From assembly GCA_046484845.1 (NCBI GenBank), contig JAWOIB010000112.1:1-10041 (forward strand): a DNA stretch of 10,041 nucleotides, given 5' to 3'. Each line of letters begins with the position of its first letter. Position 1 is the first letter of the stretch. The stretch comes from DSBX01 sp046484845. GTDB taxonomy: Bacteria > Hydrothermota > Tepidihabitantia > Tepidihabitantales > Tepidihabitantaceae. The notes beneath the pieces are model-generated. The model made no database searches. It saw only the letters and a program-made list of their open reading frames with translations, and was not told where the DNA came from. Made by a program: the position numbers and the translations under genes. Below, one piece after another: positions 1 to 7,033 of this stretch.

Positions 1-486
1 CAGCTTCTCGCGCCGGCAGAGCCGTTCGCAGAACACGCTCAGCGCGCCGTAGTCTTTCGAACCCGGCCCGCCCAGCACCCGGCGAGCAAACTCCCGCTGG
101 GTCGTCAGCACCGCCACCGACCAGTCTGTGAACTCCTCGAGCAACCGGAACAGCATTGGCGATGACACGCTGTAAGGAAGATTGCCGAGGATCTTGACCG
201 GCCGGTCGAAACGTGGTTGCCAGGTCAGGAAATCGGCCAGCACGAGTTCGAATCCCGGCCCGGGGCCGAACTCTTCCAGCAGTCTATCCCCCAGCCGCCG
301 GTCCACCTCGACCGCCACCACCCGGTCGACCCGGCCCACCAGCTGCCTGGTCAGCGCGCCCCGGCCCGGACCGATCTCCAGCACGGTATCGCCCGGCGCG
401 GGCTCCAGCGCGTCAACCAGCGCCTCGGCGGTCGGGACGTGGGTGAGAAACGACTGGCCCAGCGACTTGCGGGGGCGGAACTTCAT
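1..486 (-). CDS. rsmA: 16S rRNA (adenine1518-N6/adenine1519-N6)-dimethyltransferase RsmA/KsgA, 3' end cut by window edge
   Basis: RsmA uses S-adenosylmethionine to dimethylate two adjacent adenines in the 3' hairpin of 16S rRNA during late 30S assembly in the cytoplasm. The ATG at 486 opens 162 codons that run off the left edge; the family is usually about 260-280 residues, so roughly the C-terminal 100 are missing. Visible motifs are the N-terminal KSLGQSFL (residues 7-14), SAM-binding motif I VLEIGPGRGALT (35-46), an acidic residue after VVAVE (56-60), the catalytic NLPYSVSSP (102-110), and GSKDYGALSVF (142-152). A GTG lies one codon upstream and could also be the start; no clear Shine-Dalgarno is seen. 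The gene follows tatD by 37 bases in the metG-tatD-rsmA operon. The identification rests on several family motifs and is secure. Confidence 0.96.
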   Translation of the reverse strand, partial: MKFRPRKSLGQSFLTHVPTAEALVDALEPAPGDTVLEIGPGRGALTRQLVGRVDRVVAVEVDRRLGDRLLEEFGPGPGFELVLADFLTWQPRFDRPVKILGNLPYSVSSPMLFRLLEEFTDWSVAVLTTQREFARRVLGGPGSKDYGALSVFCERLCRREKL

Positions 487-523
487 CACCGGTGCCGGCC
501 GGGCTGCCGCACCCCCGGAACCC

Positions 524-1321
524 TCAATCGGTTATCCGGAAACAGCGGCGGGCGTTGTCGCGGGTCAGCTCCGCTGCCTCGCGCGGGGTCTTCTTGATGA
601 TCTCGGCCAGGCACCGCACCGTGTTGACCACGAACGCAGGCTCGTTGCGCTGCCCGCGCAGCGGCTCGGGTGCCAGGTACGGAGCGTCGGACTCGATCAT
701 CACCCGGTCGAGTGGGACGCGACCCGCCACCCCGGTCAGCCTGCTGTCGTAGGTCAGGTTGCCGGCGAAGGAGATGAAATACCCGCGCTCGACCGCCCAG
801 TCCATCATCTTGGCGTCTGCCGAGAAGCAGTGCAGCACACCGGCGTGGTAGCCGTGCTCGTCCAGCATCGCGCGCACCCGGCTGGCGGCATCCCGGACGT
901 GCAGCACCATCGGCAGGTCCATCATCCGGGCCAGCTCGACCTGCGCCTCGAACGCTACCTCCTGGTTCGAGCGGGTCGAGATGTTGCGGAAGAAGTCCAG
1001 CCCGATCTCGCCGATCGCCCGGATGCTCGGCTCGATGCACAGCTCCTTGAGCATGCTCACGTCCATCGACCGGAAGCCGTCCGCCTCGTGCGGGTGGACG
1101 CCGACGCTGCAGTAGAGGCCCTCCTGGCCCCGGCAGAGCCGGATGACTTCCTGACTGTCCGGAACGCTCTGGCTGGCAACGAGCAGCTCCCGCACCCCGG
1201 TCTCGAACGCATGCCGGATGACCTCCTTGATGTCACCCACGAACTGGTTGTCGGTCAGGTGGCAATGGGAATCGAACAGGTTCAGGCCGTCGGGATTGCG
1301 CCGGGACCTTCTCGCCCGCAC
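524..1321 (-). CDS. tatD: TatD family metal-dependent hydrolase (DNase)
   Basis: TatD proteins are cytoplasmic TIM-barrel metalloenzymes; characterised members are Mg-dependent 3'-5' DNases linked to DNA repair or turnover. The 265-residue product has the expected ligands: DSHCH (residues 17-21), GVHPHEA (74-80), GEIGLD (104-109, metal-bridging Glu105), HVRDA (141-145), HCFS (164-167), SDAPYLAP (211-218) and the late RGQRNEP (222-228). Length is normal. The GTG start at 1321 lies two bases past the metG stop, with only a weak GAGG upstream. It gives a basic 12-residue extension before the usual family start near LFDSHCH; no ATG lies closer, so this start is moderately sure. It is the middle gene of metG-tatD-rsmA and is probably translated by coupling to metG. 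The family is certain; the exact substrate is not visible. Confidence 0.95.
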   Translation of the reverse strand: MRARRSRRNPDGLNLFDSHCHLTDNQFVGDIKEVIRHAFETGVRELLVASQSVPDSQEVIRLCRGQEGLYCSVGVHPHEADGFRSMDVSMLKELCIEPSIRAIGEIGLDFFRNISTRSNQEVAFEAQVELARMMDLPMVLHVRDAASRVRAMLDEHGYHAGVLHCFSADAKMMDWAVERGYFISFAGNLTYDSRLTGVAGRVPLDRVMIESDAPYLAPEPLRGQRNEPAFVVNTVRCLAEIIKKTPREAAELTRDNARRCFRITD

Positions 1322-1323
1322 GC

Positions 1324-3357
1324 TCAGGAAACCTCGCTGCCCGGCCGCAGCTCGGCGTCGGGACCGATCAGTGTCACCCGGTCGCCGTCCACCGCCGCGA
1401 GCAGCATACCCTGCGATTCAACCCCGCGCAGCTTCGCCGGCCGGAGGTTCGCGACCACCACAATCAACCGTCCGACCAGGTCGGCGGGCTCGTAGGACCG
1501 GCCGATGCCGGCCACGATCTGCCGCTCCTCGTCACCGAGCTCGACCACCAGCTTCACCAGCTTGTCGGTCTCCGGCACCCGCTCGGCGGCCTTGACCCGC
1601 GCCACCCGGAGTCGGACCTTCTTGAACTCGTCGAAACTGATCTGCGGCGACTCAGCCTGGTTCTCGCTCATCCCTTCCTCCTTGACCGGTGCGGGCGGCA
1701 CCGGGGCCGGCGTTCCCAGCCGCGCCAGCTGCGCCTCGATAACGCTGTCGTCGATCTTCTCGAACAGGATTTCCGGCTCGCCGATTTCCGCCGGGACCGC
1801 CGGCCGTGCCGCCCCGGCCCAGTCGCGCGGGCCGAGACCGAGCATCCGGCCGAGCTTCCGACTGGTGAAGGGCAGGAACGGGTAGAGCAGCGGCTCGAGC
1901 GCGGAGATGAGCCGGACGCAGGTGTTCATCGTCCGGTCGCAGTCGGGCCGCGACTCCCGGAACTGCCGCCAGGGCGCCCGGGCGTCGAAGTAGCGGTTGC
2001 CCATCGCCGGCAGGGTCATCACCTCGCGCGCCGCGGCCTTGATCCGGAAGCCCTCGATAAGCTCACCCATCCGGCCGGTGGTGGTCTCGATGGTCTTCAG
2101 CAGTTCGAGGCTCTGCTCGTCATCCGCGGTCACGTCCGGGACGCGCCCGCCGTAGTTCCGGCGCAGGAACACCGCCACCCGGTTGACGAAGTTGCCGAGC
2201 ACATCGGCCAGCTCGTTGTTGTTCCGGGCGTGGTAGTCGCGCCAGGCGAAATCCACGTCGCGGTTCTCGGGCAGGTTCACCGCCAGCGCGTAGCGCAGCG
2301 GGTCGGGCGGCAGCTCGGCCAGGTACTCGGGCAGCCAGGCCGCCCAGTTCCGCGAGGTCGAAATCTTCCGGCTCTCGATGTTGATGAACTCGTTGGCCGG
2401 AATTTCGCCCGGCAGCACGAAATCGCCGTGGGCCATCAGCATCGCCGGCCAGACCATCGCGTGGAACACGATGTTGTCTTTGCCGATGAAATGCACCAGC
2501 TTCGTCGCCGGGTCGAGCCAGTAGTCCCGCCAGCGGTCGGGCCGGCCGGTCTTCTCCGCCCACTCCTTGGTCGAGGAGATGTAACCGATCGGGGCGTCGA
2601 ACCAGACGTACATCACCTTGCCCTTCGCCTCGGGCAGGGGCACCGGCACGCCCCAGGACAGGTCGCGGGTGACCGAGCGGTCGCGCAGGCCCTGCTGGAA
2701 CCAGCCCTCGCAGAACCTGAGCACGTTCGGCTTCCAGCCGACCCGCGAGTCCAGCCAGCTCTTCAGCTGGTCCTGGAAGCGGGAGAGCGCGAAGAACCAG
2801 TGCCGCGTCTCCCGGACCTCGGGGGTCGCACCGCAGGTCATGCACTTCGGGTTAATCAGGTCCAGCGGCTCGATCCACCGGCCGCACGCCTCGCACTGGT
2901 CGCCGCGCGCGCCCTCGGTGCGGCAGTGCGGGCAGGTTCCCTCGACGTAACGGTCGGCCAGGAACATCCGGCAGGACGGGCAGTAGAGCTGGCGCGTGGT
3001 CTCGGGCTTGATGTAGCCGCGCTCGTGGACCCTGACGAAAAAGTCCCGGGCGGTCTGGTGATGCAGCGGCAGCGAAGTCCGCGAGTAGTTGTCGAACTCG
3101 ATGCCGATGCCTTCGAACGCCTGCCGGATGCGCTCGTGGTACTTGTCGATTATCGCTGTCGGGCTGACGCCCTGGCGCTGGGCCGCGAGCGTGATCGGCA
3201 CGCCGTGCTCGTCCGAGCCGCAGATGTAGACGACGTCCGAACCCTTAAGCCGGTGGTACTTGACATAGATATCGGCCGGCAGGTACGCGCCCCCAAGCTG
3301 GCCGAAATGGACATCCCCGTTGGCATACGGCAACGCGCTCGTCACCAGTATCTTCAC
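1324..3357 (-). CDS. metG: methionyl-tRNA synthetase with C-terminal tRNA-binding OB domain
   Basis: Charges tRNA-Met with methionine in the cytoplasm. The frame is open upstream to a TTG at 3393, but that TTG is part of a strong -35 box, and the family start (KILVTSALPYANG) is met by a GTG at 3357, giving 677 residues. Domains in order: class I catalytic Rossmann fold with the HIGH-type signature HFGQ (17-20); a connective peptide with two four-Cys zinc knuckles (Cys126/129/142/145 and 155/158/172/175); WFDAPIGYI (252-260); the KMSKS-type loop KISTS (331-335); a helical anticodon-binding region; a Pro-rich linker near 549-558; and an EMAPII/Trbp111-like OB fold (about 573-677). HFGQ departs from the usual HLGH/HIGH in its last residue, and KISTS resembles the KFSTS seen in some bacterial MetRS. 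First gene of its operon, divergent from rnfC. Confidence 0.97.
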   Translation of the reverse strand: MKILVTSALPYANGDVHFGQLGGAYLPADIYVKYHRLKGSDVVYICGSDEHGVPITLAAQRQGVSPTAIIDKYHERIRQAFEGIGIEFDNYSRTSLPLHHQTARDFFVRVHERGYIKPETTRQLYCPSCRMFLADRYVEGTCPHCRTEGARGDQCEACGRWIEPLDLINPKCMTCGATPEVRETRHWFFALSRFQDQLKSWLDSRVGWKPNVLRFCEGWFQQGLRDRSVTRDLSWGVPVPLPEAKGKVMYVWFDAPIGYISSTKEWAEKTGRPDRWRDYWLDPATKLVHFIGKDNIVFHAMVWPAMLMAHGDFVLPGEIPANEFINIESRKISTSRNWAAWLPEYLAELPPDPLRYALAVNLPENRDVDFAWRDYHARNNNELADVLGNFVNRVAVFLRRNYGGRVPDVTADDEQSLELLKTIETTTGRMGELIEGFRIKAAAREVMTLPAMGNRYFDARAPWRQFRESRPDCDRTMNTCVRLISALEPLLYPFLPFTSRKLGRMLGLGPRDWAGAARPAVPAEIGEPEILFEKIDDSVIEAQLARLGTPAPVPPAPVKEEGMSENQAESPQISFDEFKKVRLRVARVKAAERVPETDKLVKLVVELGDEERQIVAGIGRSYEPADLVGRLIVVVANLRPAKLRGVESQGMLLAAVDGDRVTLIGPDAELRPGSEVS
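1669..1683 (-). promoter_or_regulatory. strong internal ribosome binding site and ATG inside metG
   Basis: On the minus strand AAGGAGG (1683-1677) is followed after five bases by an in-frame ATG (1671-1669), codon 563 of metG. It is the best Shine-Dalgarno match I see in the window, whereas the operon-head starts have none at normal spacing. Initiation here would yield a 115-residue protein consisting of the OB-fold tRNA-binding domain alone, close in size to the free Trbp111 of Aquifex. The codons also spell an ordinary Lys-Glu-Glu linker, so chance is possible. Confidence 0.45.
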
Positions 3358-3364
3358 GGCGCAA

Positions 3365-3393
3365 AGGATAGCCCTCCGCCGTCTCGAAGTCAA
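3365..3393 (-). promoter_or_regulatory. sigma70-type promoter of metG-tatD-rsmA, predicted leaderless
   Basis: On the minus strand TTGACT (3393-3388), a 17-base spacer and TATCCT (3370-3365) form a near-consensus promoter. Only seven bases separate the -10 box from the GTG at 3357, so transcription should begin at about 3358 with a leader of zero or one base. The GGAGGG sequence at 3373-3378 then sits in the promoter spacer and would not be in the mRNA. Confidence 0.7.
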
Positions 3394-3422
3394 GCGGACT
3401 CAGGGGCTTGTGTCTTGACTTC
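3386..3422. repeat. inverted repeat embracing both divergent -35 boxes
   Basis: GAAGTCAAG (3386-3394) and CTTGACTTC (3414-3422) are perfect 9-base inverted copies separated by 19 bases. Each arm contains the TTGACT -35 box of one of the divergent promoters. The symmetry may simply reflect two outward-facing promoters of similar sequence, but the match continues beyond the hexamers (C before, TC after), so a shared regulator site is possible. Confidence 0.6.
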
Positions 3423-3442
3423 CAACCGCCCGCAACTACAAT
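3415..3442 (+). promoter_or_regulatory. sigma70-type promoter of the rnf operon, predicted near-leaderless
   Basis: TTGACT (3415-3420), a 16-base spacer and TACAAT (3437-3442) precede the rnfC ATG at 3452 by nine bases. A start seven bases past the -10 box would fall at about 3449 and leave a leader of about three bases. No Shine-Dalgarno sequence is present before rnfC, which fits leaderless initiation. Confidence 0.75.
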
Positions 3443-3451
3443 TCGGCACCG

Positions 3452-4768
3452 ATGCTGAAATTCTCCGGTGGCGTGCACCCGCCCGAGCACAAGTCCGCGA
3501 CCGCGCACCTCCCGACCGAGGTGCTGCCGCTGCCACCGGAGGTCCGGGTGCCGATGTCCCAGCATGTCGGCACCCCCGCGCGGCCGGTGGTCGAGAAGAA
3601 CACGGTGGTGCGCACCGGCACCGTCATCGGCGAGCCCCAGGGCCGCGTTTCGGTCCCGGTCCACTCCCCGCTGTCCGGCACCGTCAAGGAAGTCGCGGAA
3701 CTGCCCCACCCGCTCGCGGGCGGCCGGTGCCTGACCGTGGTCATCGAATCCGACGGACAGGACGCCCCGGAACCCGGCATTGGCCCGCGCCCGGTGGAGG
3801 ACCTCGGCCCGGAACAAATCATTGAAGCCGTTAGGGCCGCGGGAGTCGTCGGCCTGGGTGGCGCCACCTTCCCGACCTTCTTCAAGCTCTCCCCGCCCAG
3901 CGAGAAGAAGATCGACACGCTCATCATCAACGGCTGCGAGTGCGAACCCTTCCTGACCGCCGACCACCGGCTGATGCTGGAACAGCCCGTCGAGCTGGTG
4001 GAGGGCGCCGGCCTGCTCGCCCGGGCGCTCGGGGTCAGCCGGGTCATCATCGCGGTCGAGGACAACAAACTCGACGCGGTGGCGGCAGCCACCCCATGGG
4101 CCGACAAAGCCGGATTCCGGGTACTCGCACTCAAGACCAGCTACCCGCAAGGTGCGGAGAAGCAGCTCATCAAGGCCTGCCTCAACCGCGAGGTGCCTTC
4201 CGGTGGCCTGCCGATGGACGTTGGTTGCGTGGTTCAGAACGTCGGCACCGCGGTCGCGGTTCGCGAAGCGGTCCGGTTCAACCGGCCGCTCATCGAGCGC
4301 ATCACCACTGTTACCGGCCCGGCGGTCGCCAACCCGAAGAATCTCAGGGTCCGCATCGGCACCCCGGTCAACGCACTCATCGAGTACTGCGGGGGTTACC
4401 TGGGCGAGCCGACCAAGCTGATCATGGGCGGCCCGATGATGGGCATCGCGGTCGCCTCCGACACCGTCCCGGTGCTCAAGGGCACCTCCGGCGTGCTGGT
4501 GCTTGACGCCCGGACCGCCGCCCGGCTCGAAGATCGGGATTGCATCCGGTGCGGCCGCTGCATCAAGGTCTGCCCGATGGGCCTCGCGCCCCAGCGGCTC
4601 TACTACCACGTCCTGCACAAGCGCTGGGACGCGGCCGAGCACGAGCACGTGACCGACTGCATCGAGTGTGGCTGCTGCGCCTGGGCCTGCCCGGCGAAGA
4701 TCAGGCTGGTTCACCATTTCAAGTTCGCCAAATCCGAACTGGCCGCAAGGAAGAAGCGGGCAGGATGA
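3452..4768 (+). CDS. rnfC: Rnf complex subunit RnfC (NADH/FMN and 2x[4Fe-4S] subunit)
   Basis: RnfC is the peripheral cytoplasmic subunit that exchanges electrons with NAD(H), by analogy with the 51-kDa subunit of complex I. The 438-residue product starts with the family N-terminus FSGGVHPPEHK (4-14) and PMSQHVGTPA (34-43). It has the Gly-rich nucleotide/FMN loop GVVGLGGATFPTFFK (131-145), INGCECEPFL (159-168), and two C-terminal [4Fe-4S] motifs at Cys364/367/370/374 and Cys403/406/409/413. Length matches the short clostridial-type RnfC, without the long Ala-rich tail of enterobacterial homologues. It leads the operon; its TGA (4766-4768) overlaps the rnfD ATG by four bases. No membrane segment is evident, as expected for this subunit. 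Confidence 0.97.
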   Translation: MLKFSGGVHPPEHKSATAHLPTEVLPLPPEVRVPMSQHVGTPARPVVEKNTVVRTGTVIGEPQGRVSVPVHSPLSGTVKEVAELPHPLAGGRCLTVVIESDGQDAPEPGIGPRPVEDLGPEQIIEAVRAAGVVGLGGATFPTFFKLSPPSEKKIDTLIINGCECEPFLTADHRLMLEQPVELVEGAGLLARALGVSRVIIAVEDNKLDAVAAATPWADKAGFRVLALKTSYPQGAEKQLIKACLNREVPSGGLPMDVGCVVQNVGTAVAVREAVRFNRPLIERITTVTGPAVANPKNLRVRIGTPVNALIEYCGGYLGEPTKLIMGGPMMGIAVASDTVPVLKGTSGVLVLDARTAARLEDRDCIRCGRCIKVCPMGLAPQRLYYHVLHKRWDAAEHEHVTDCIECGCCAWACPAKIRLVHHFKFAKSELAARKKRAG

Positions 4769-5787
4769 ACCAGTTGCTCGTCACCGCCTCTCCCCACTTG
4801 CGCGCGCCGGGCTCGGTCCGGAGGATCATGTGGGCGGTGATCATCGCGCTGCTGCCCGCGTTTGCCGGCTCGGTGTGGTTCTTCGGCTGGCGGGCGCTGT
4901 ACCTCACCGGGCTGAGCGTCGCTTCCGCGGTCGCGTTCGACGCCCTGGCTCAAAGGCTGTTCGGCCGCAGGGTCACGGTCGATGACGGCAGCGCGGTCAT
5001 CACCGGGCTGCTGCTGGCGCTCAACCTGCCGCCGGCGGTACCCTGGTGGATTCCGGTTGTCGGGTCGGCCTTCGCAGTTGTCGTCGTCAAGCAGTTCTTC
5101 GGCGGGCTCGGCCACAACTTCATCAACCCGGCGCTGGCCGGCCGGGCCTTCCTGGTCATCTCCTGGCCCGGATTGATGACCGCGGGCTGGCTCGCCCCGC
5201 GCGGGGGTACCGCCTCGGGCATCGACGGCATCACCGGCGCCACGCCGCTCGGTGTGCTCAAGAACGCGGCGGAGGTGGTCGGTCCGGGCGGGGACACGGC
5301 CGGTCTGCTCGCCCAGGCCCAGTCCTGGCCGGTGGTCGGCCGGCTGTTCTTCGGCCAGGTCGGCGGCTGTCTCGGCGAGACCTCGGCCCTGCTCCTCATC
5401 ATCGGCGGCCTGTTCCTGGTCTTCTTCCATCAGCTCATCGACTGGCGAATCCCGGCCGGGTACATCGGCACGGTCATCGTCCTCGCCCTGTTGCTGCCCG
5501 GCCCGAAGCACGACCTGCTCCCCTACCTCGCCTACCACGTCTTCTCCGGAGGTCTACTGCTGGGCGCGTTCTTCATGGCCACCGACTACGTCACCTCACC
5601 CATCACCACGACCGGCCGCTGGATTTTCGCGGTCGGCTGCGGAATACTGACGATTCTCATCCGCCTCTGGGGTGGTTACCCCGAGGGGGTCAGCTACTCG
5701 ATACTGCTGATGAACGTCGCGACCCCGCTGATCGATCGGTTCACCCGGCCGCGGCTGTTCGGGGCGAGACGAAGGGCGGCCGCATGA
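4765..5787 (+). CDS. rnfD: Rnf complex membrane subunit RnfD (covalent FMN)
   Basis: RnfD is an integral membrane flavoprotein, homologous to NqrB, that carries FMN bound through a phosphoester to threonine. The frame is open from further upstream, but the ATG at 4765 overlaps the rnfC stop as ATGA and starts at the expected N-terminus, giving 340 residues. Many hydrophobic helices are visible, for example about 22-40, 43-60, 76-110, 208-222, 232-245, 260-272 and 286-300. The flavinylation motif is TGATPLG (157-163), predicting FMN on Thr160, with Thr in place of the more usual first Ser. The family segments GLGHNFINPALAGRAFL (114-130) and GAFFMATDYVTSP (267-279) are present. The 3' end overlaps rnfG by four bases. 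Flavin attachment normally requires ApbE, which is not encoded here. Confidence 0.97.
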   Translation: MNQLLVTASPHLRAPGSVRRIMWAVIIALLPAFAGSVWFFGWRALYLTGLSVASAVAFDALAQRLFGRRVTVDDGSAVITGLLLALNLPPAVPWWIPVVGSAFAVVVVKQFFGGLGHNFINPALAGRAFLVISWPGLMTAGWLAPRGGTASGIDGITGATPLGVLKNAAEVVGPGGDTAGLLAQAQSWPVVGRLFFGQVGGCLGETSALLLIIGGLFLVFFHQLIDWRIPAGYIGTVIVLALLLPGPKHDLLPYLAYHVFSGGLLLGAFFMATDYVTSPITTTGRWIFAVGCGILTILIRLWGGYPEGVSYSILLMNVATPLIDRFTRPRLFGARRRAAA

Positions 5788-6422
5788 GCAGCCCCGCCGG
5801 CGGCTGGGTCCAGAGCCGGGCCTGGATGGTCCTCTCGCTCGTGCTGGTCTGCATTGTGGCCGCGTTCGGGCTCGCGCGCGTGTACAGCGCCACCCAGCCG
5901 GTCATCGAACAACAGAAACTCGACGCCACCAGTCGGGCGCTTGCCGAGGTCTTACCCGGGGCCGACCGCTTCGAGGCACAGGAACTGCCGGACACACTCG
6001 CGGACAGGTTCGGGCTCTGGTATGGCCTCGACGTGTCGGGCCGACAGGTCGGCAGCGTCCTCAGGGTTGCGCCCCGCGGCTACGCCGGCCCGATCGAAAC
6101 CCTGGCCGGTATCGGTCTCGACGGCCTGGTCACCGGGGTAGCCATCACCGCGCTCAAGGAGACTCCCGGGCTTGGCCTCAAGGCCGCTGGACCCGGTTTT
6201 CTCAACCAGTTCACCGGCCGGGACCTGGCCGGGCTGAAACTGAAGCAGGACGGCGACGGCCCGGACGGGCTCGACGCCATTTCCGCGGCCACCATCACCT
6301 CCCGGGCGGTCACCAACGGCATCCGGGACGGACTGGAGGCCCTGGCTGACCGGCTTCCGCGGGGACCCGACCAGCCGAACCAAACCGAACCGGCCGATAT
6401 CACGGCACCGGGACAGCCATGA
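5784..6422 (+). CDS. rnfG: Rnf complex subunit RnfG (covalent FMN, outward-facing)
   Basis: RnfG is a single-span membrane protein whose extracytoplasmic FMN-binding domain (homologous to NqrC) carries covalent FMN. The ATG at 5784 overlaps the rnfD stop and gives 212 residues. One N-terminal helix is visible at about 14-31. The domain contains the family segment ITALKETPGLGLKA (121-134) and the flavinylation motif DAISAATITS (164-173), predicting FMN on Thr170. The motif reads S-A-A-T rather than the common S-G-A-T; Asp164, Ala169, Thr170 and the trailing Thr/Ser are kept, so function is likely preserved. The tail after about 190 is Pro/Gln-rich and looks disordered. The stop overlaps the rnfE ATG by four bases. 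Confidence 0.96.
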   Translation: MSSPAGGWVQSRAWMVLSLVLVCIVAAFGLARVYSATQPVIEQQKLDATSRALAEVLPGADRFEAQELPDTLADRFGLWYGLDVSGRQVGSVLRVAPRGYAGPIETLAGIGLDGLVTGVAITALKETPGLGLKAAGPGFLNQFTGRDLAGLKLKQDGDGPDGLDAISAATITSRAVTNGIRDGLEALADRLPRGPDQPNQTEPADITAPGQP

Positions 6423-7033
6423 GCAACCGCAGACTCAAGTACTTCACCTCGGGCATCATCATCGAGAACCCCGTCCTGATTCTGATGATCGGACTCTGCC
6501 CGGCCCTGGCGACAACCGTCTCGGCCCGCGACGGCTTCGGAATGGGTATCGCCGCCAGCTTCGTGCTGATTGCCTCGAACCTGGTCGTCTCGGCTATTCG
6601 CCGGGTGGTGCCTAGCTCGATCCGCATCCCGATATTCATCATCATCATCTCCACCTTCGTCACCATCATCGACTACGTGCTCCAGGCCTACCAGCCCGCG
6701 CTCTACAGCGTCCTCGGGGTCTTCGTACCGCTCATTGTGGTCAACTGCGTCATCCTCGGCCGGGCCGAAGCCTTCGCCTACCACCATGGTATCTGGGACT
6801 CCTTCCTCGACGGAGCGGGCAAGGCGGTCGGCTTCACCCTCGTCCTCGGCCTGATGGGTGCCATCCGCGAGCTGATCGCAGCCGGCGCTGTCTTCGGCGT
6901 GGCGGTTACCCCGGCCGCCTACCGCGAACAGCCGATGCTGTTCATGGTCTTCGCGCCCGGCGCGTTCCTGCTCATCGGCATCCTCAAGAGCATCGTCAAC
7001 CGGCTGACGCAGAGCAGGGCGGGGTCGCCATGA
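6419..7033 (+). CDS. rnfE: Rnf complex membrane subunit RnfE
   Basis: RnfE is a six-helix membrane subunit homologous to NqrD. It pairs with the inverted RnfA, and the two share an intramembrane iron-sulfur cluster, a [2Fe-2S] in the related NQR structures. The 204-residue product has the family N-terminus GIIIENPVL (12-20), GLCPALA (25-31) with Cys27, and PLIVVNCVILGRAEAFA (104-120) with Cys110. These two cysteines are the expected half of the cluster ligands. A very hydrophobic Ile-rich helix lies at about 70-84. The length is typical. The ATG at 6419 overlaps the rnfG TGA; the gene's own stop overlaps the rnfA ATG by four bases, so translation of the set is probably coupled. Confidence 0.97.
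   Translation: MSNRRLKYFTSGIIIENPVLILMIGLCPALATTVSARDGFGMGIAASFVLIASNLVVSAIRRVVPSSIRIPIFIIIISTFVTIIDYVLQAYQPALYSVLGVFVPLIVVNCVILGRAEAFAYHHGIWDSFLDGAGKAVGFTLVLGLMGAIRELIAAGAVFGVAVTPAAYREQPMLFMVFAPGAFLLIGILKSIVNRLTQSRAGSP

Noticed and set aside
182..1495. Long plus-strand open frame across rsmA and tatD, and similar long antisense frames elsewhere (for example 2230-3825 and 3245-4717)
   Set aside because: These are antisense shadows in GC-rich DNA. Their translations are low-complexity Arg/Pro/Gly/Asp sequence, while the opposite strand encodes well-known proteins.
3373..3378. GGAGGG upstream of metG as a Shine-Dalgarno sequence
   Set aside because: It is 15 bases from the GTG and lies in the promoter spacer, upstream of the predicted transcription start.
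3358..3393. Upstream TTG start giving a 12-residue longer MetG
   Set aside because: The TTG is the first half of a strong -35 box, the extra residues (Arg-rich) match nothing in the family, and the GTG at 3357 fits both the family N-terminus and the promoter position.
4540..4764. N-terminal extension of the RnfD reading frame upstream of 4765
   Set aside because: It is the +1 shadow of the RnfC ferredoxin region; the ATGA overlap and the family N-terminus place the start at 4765.
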